Assembly (NCBI GenBank): GCA_964577195.1
Contig: CAZNYF010000053.1
Span: 1 to 16,620 of the forward strand
Reading direction: 5' to 3'
Source: HyVt-560 sp964577195
GTDB lineage: Bacteria; Pseudomonadota; Gammaproteobacteria; UWMA-0217
Length of the DNA: 16,620 bases
Part shown: piece by piece, positions 14,795 through 16,620 of the stretch
Position numbering within the stretch: position 1 is the stretch's first letter
How the letters are laid out: every line of letters starts with the position of its first letter
Translations under genes and position numbers: made by a program
Notes under the pieces: model-generated
Seen by the model: only the letters and a program-made list of their open reading frames with translations
Told to the model about the DNA's origin: nothing
Databases searched by the model: none

Positions 14795-16435
14795 TCACAC
14801 TGGCTCATAATTAAGCTCATCTTCGTCGTCTTCATCCAGTTCTTTATGCATCAGGCCAAGCTGAAAAGCACGAATTAACCCAAGCGAAATCCACAGCAAA
14901 GGAACTATCGTCGAGCTATAACTAGTAAATGAAAACTGTAAACAAAGCGATACCAGCAGAGCAGCAAACGCCTGACCAAAAAATAATCGCCAACGTTGCA
15001 ACACAGCAGGATCTACGGGCGTCTCTTCTGCTTCACTTTCGATATCATCAAAATTAAACTCAGTAGCAAGCGTATCGTTTTCTATTTGGGTAAGCGGATC
15101 ACTATCTGGATTTTCTAATGGATCTAGTTCCAGTAATTTAGGACTGGTTAGTACTCGATAAGAACGCGCCAAAATAAATATCAGTAATAAGAATGCGATA
15201 ATGCCGTACTCGATTGTGATGTGGATAAACCCATTCACCATATCAATGATATTTTGCCCCTGTATCAGGGTTTTCATTCGATCATCATTACGATACTCAC
15301 GGGTACCAACCAGCAGATTATCCGGGATTACCTGTAGTGCAGTTTGAAACAAACGCTTCCGGTATTCAAAAGTACCGTATTGATCAACTTCTTCTAATTC
15401 AGGTGTATCACTCCCCTGCTGCATACTTTCTGCAATAAATACTCCCGCAAATGCGACAATTACCAGAGGCACAATCAGGACTCGACGCGTTGACCGATCT
15501 AGAGAAAAAAGGAAATAGAGTCCGCTAAATAGCAGCCCACCCAACAGAGCGGCGCGCGAACCCGTCATAAACATAACTAGCAACAAAAACCCAATCATCC
15601 CCACCATGAATATGACTGGCTTCCCTGTTTTTCGTAGAAAGTAGAGCGTAGTTGCCAAAATAATCGTCAAATAAAATCCAAAGGTAATTGGACCTGTTAG
15701 CGAACCCGTGACACGAAGAAACCTACCCCTAACTTCATACATAGATTCAATACCAGGCATGGTACCAACCAAAGCACCAATTTCCACATACGGACGCCAT
15801 ACCAGCACAGCTTCAAACACTGCAAAAAATGCCATCGTCAAACCACCGAACCACAGCCCTGCGAGCGCATAATCGATTGCCTGGATATTCCTCAACCCTC
15901 GACTAATAACAAAATACGGGAGCACCGTGACTAGAATCATATCCACACTATCGCGAAAAGCCTGGAACCAGGTGAACTCATATTCACTGGTTTCTCTGAA
16001 ATTACCAATCAATAAAATCAGCATAAACGCCAAGGCCGCGAAATCCAATCGGTGAAAACTAAAATCTTCCGAACGGATTATTCTTAAAGACAAGGGTATA
16101 AAGAAAACCAGCACCAACATCTGCACAATCGACACGTCGATGAGATTAACCTCTGGTATTAGCGGAAAACGGACAGAAAAAGGCATCACAACAAACAATG
16201 ATAAAAACATTGAAATATTTTTAACTTCGTCATTTTTTAGGTAGAGCACCTTCACTAGAATAAGAATCATCATGATCAGGATGTAGCTTTGCGTCATGAA
16301 AATCACCGGGATCAATAACCCCCATGCGATGACATGCGGAACCATATTTTTATTCCGGTCAACTAGACGAATAAAAAATGCCGCAACAACGACACAAAAC
16401 AATATAATAATGGTGGCTTTTAGATGGCCTAACAT
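14795..16435 (-). CDS. O-antigen polymerase/ligase-like polytopic membrane protein
   Basis: This 546-residue inner-membrane protein fits the Wzy/WaaL-like O-antigen ligase family (Wzy_C type), which joins lipid-linked glycans in the periplasm. About 10-12 hydrophobic segments are visible. Family marks are LRVTGSLTGPITFGFYL, the FMTGSRAALLGGLLFSGLYF segment, a large hydrophilic loop near residues 335-395 (YGTFEYRKRLFQTALQVIPD then NLLVGTREYRND), and NGFIHITIEYGIIAFLLLIF with its conserved His. An acidic insert at about 430-475 and an acidic tail (ELDEDDEDELNYEPV) are less usual. ATG at 16435 has AGGAAA ahead. It converges on the glycosyltransferase with 15 bp between stops and no visible terminator. 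Which polymer it acts on (O-antigen, exopolysaccharide or protein glycan) cannot be told. Confidence 0.82.
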   Translation of the reverse strand: MLGHLKATIIILFCVVVAAFFIRLVDRNKNMVPHVIAWGLLIPVIFMTQSYILIMMILILVKVLYLKNDEVKNISMFLSLFVVMPFSVRFPLIPEVNLIDVSIVQMLVLVFFIPLSLRIIRSEDFSFHRLDFAALAFMLILLIGNFRETSEYEFTWFQAFRDSVDMILVTVLPYFVISRGLRNIQAIDYALAGLWFGGLTMAFFAVFEAVLVWRPYVEIGALVGTMPGIESMYEVRGRFLRVTGSLTGPITFGFYLTIILATTLYFLRKTGKPVIFMVGMIGFLLLVMFMTGSRAALLGGLLFSGLYFLFSLDRSTRRVLIVPLVIVAFAGVFIAESMQQGSDTPELEEVDQYGTFEYRKRLFQTALQVIPDNLLVGTREYRNDDRMKTLIQGQNIIDMVNGFIHITIEYGIIAFLLLIFILARSYRVLTSPKLLELDPLENPDSDPLTQIENDTLATEFNFDDIESEAEETPVDPAVLQRWRLFFGQAFAALLVSLCLQFSFTSYSSTIVPLLWISLGLIRAFQLGLMHKELDEDDEDELNYEPV

Positions 16436-16579
16436 TGATTTTCCTGTTGATTTTTATTGGAGTTGGGGTAGCGGCTGGAGATGTCACTCAACTGATTCTC
16501 AAGTGAACCCAGAACCAATATTACGTGTATCATACACGCCTTGTAATCGTTTACTTTATTCATCAATTGGAGCAGTTCC
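16436..16579. other. Divergent gap at right end
   Basis: This gap of 144 bp lies between the O-antigen ligase-like gene (minus) and a probable plus-strand gene start. It should hold both promoters. The notable element is the 15-bp palindrome at 16524-16538. I see no sigma-28 box and no good sigma-54 box. Confidence 0.45.
16524..16538. promoter_or_regulatory. 15-bp operator-like palindrome
   Basis: CGTGTATCATACACG is a perfect inverted repeat with seven-base arms around a central C. It sits in a divergent gap, 89 bp from the minus-strand start and 42 bp from the plus-strand start. The compact TGTAT-n-ATACA form looks like a dimeric regulator's operator (GntR-type regulators use similar short palindromes), but the regulator is unknown. 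Confidence 0.5.
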
Positions 16580-16620
16580 ATGCCATCATTTTTGATTCCT
16601 ATACACTTAATCGCAATCGT
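16580..16620 (+). CDS. Probable start of a gene running off the window
   Basis: ATG at 16580 is preceded by GGAG at 16569-16572 with seven bases between, a good ribosome site. The 13 full codons read MPSFLIPIHLIAI, a hydrophobic start that would suit a membrane protein or signal anchor. It is cut by the window edge, so neither family nor length can be judged. It is divergent from the O-antigen ligase-like gene. Confidence 0.4.
   Translation, partial: MPSFLIPIHLIAI

Noticed and set aside
16296..16595. A 99-codon plus-strand open frame at the right end
   Set aside because: Most of it is antisense to the start of the O-antigen ligase-like gene, its translation is low-complexity and family-less, and it overlaps a better start at 16580 in another frame.
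1..16620. Insertion sequences, CRISPR arrays, tRNA or rRNA genes
   Set aside because: No transposase reading frame, no regularly spaced direct repeats beyond the one 14-bp tandem pair, and no cloverleaf or rRNA-like stretch was seen on either strand.

Overview
The window holds a complete flagellar axial-structure locus of a polarly flagellated type gammaproteobacterium of moderate-to-low GC content. Evidence for that placement is the gene order flgBCDEFGHIJKL in one direction with flgAMN divergent, L- and P-ring genes (Gram-negative envelope), a bifunctional FlgJ with a C-terminal muramidase domain, and sigma-54 (-24/-12) promoters on both sides of the flgA-flgB gap, as in Vibrio/Pseudomonas-type hierarchies. 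I cannot name the genus. The cheV-cheR pair that sits between flgA and flgB in Vibrio and Pseudomonas is absent here.

Layout. Minus strand, 5-2413: mobA (molybdenum cofactor guanylyltransferase, a housekeeping neighbour), then flgN, flgM and flgA read leftwards. flgA has a sigma-54-like promoter (2455-2469) and flgM has its own consensus sigma-28 promoter (1595-1621), which also shows that FlgM starts at 1564 and not at an upstream GTG. The 2414-2835 gap carries the two divergent sigma-54 promoters and a cluster of overlapping inverted repeats. Plus strand, 2836-10425: flgB, C, D, E, F, G, H, I, J encode rod, hook cap and hook, L- and P-rings and the rod-cap muramidase. 10564-13640: flgK and flgL, the two hook-filament junction proteins. 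A GT4-type glycosyltransferase follows flgL after only 26 bp. A polytopic O-antigen polymerase/ligase-like protein (14795-16435) converges on it from the minus strand. The last 41 bases probably start another plus-strand gene.

How it works together. FlgA chaperones the FlgI P-ring. FlgB/C/F/G form the rod, FlgJ caps the rod and opens peptidoglycan, FlgD caps the hook made of FlgE, FlgH/FlgI form the bushing, and FlgK/FlgL join hook to filament after delivery by FlgN. FlgM holds sigma-28 until it is exported through the finished hook-basal body, and its sigma-28 promoter closes the feedback loop. The glycosyltransferase is positioned where other bacteria keep flagellin glycosylation genes, but it could equally belong with the neighbouring polysaccharide gene.

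I see no IS element, CRISPR array, tRNA or rRNA, and no wholly new system. The less ordinary signals lie in the gaps: alternative hairpins ahead of flgK, a terminator-like hairpin inside the flgE-flgF gap, nested repeats ahead of flgG, the repeat cluster between flgA and flgB, and a 15-bp operator-like palindrome near the right end. In the proteins, a beta-rich module appears to be present twice in FlgK and once in FlgL.
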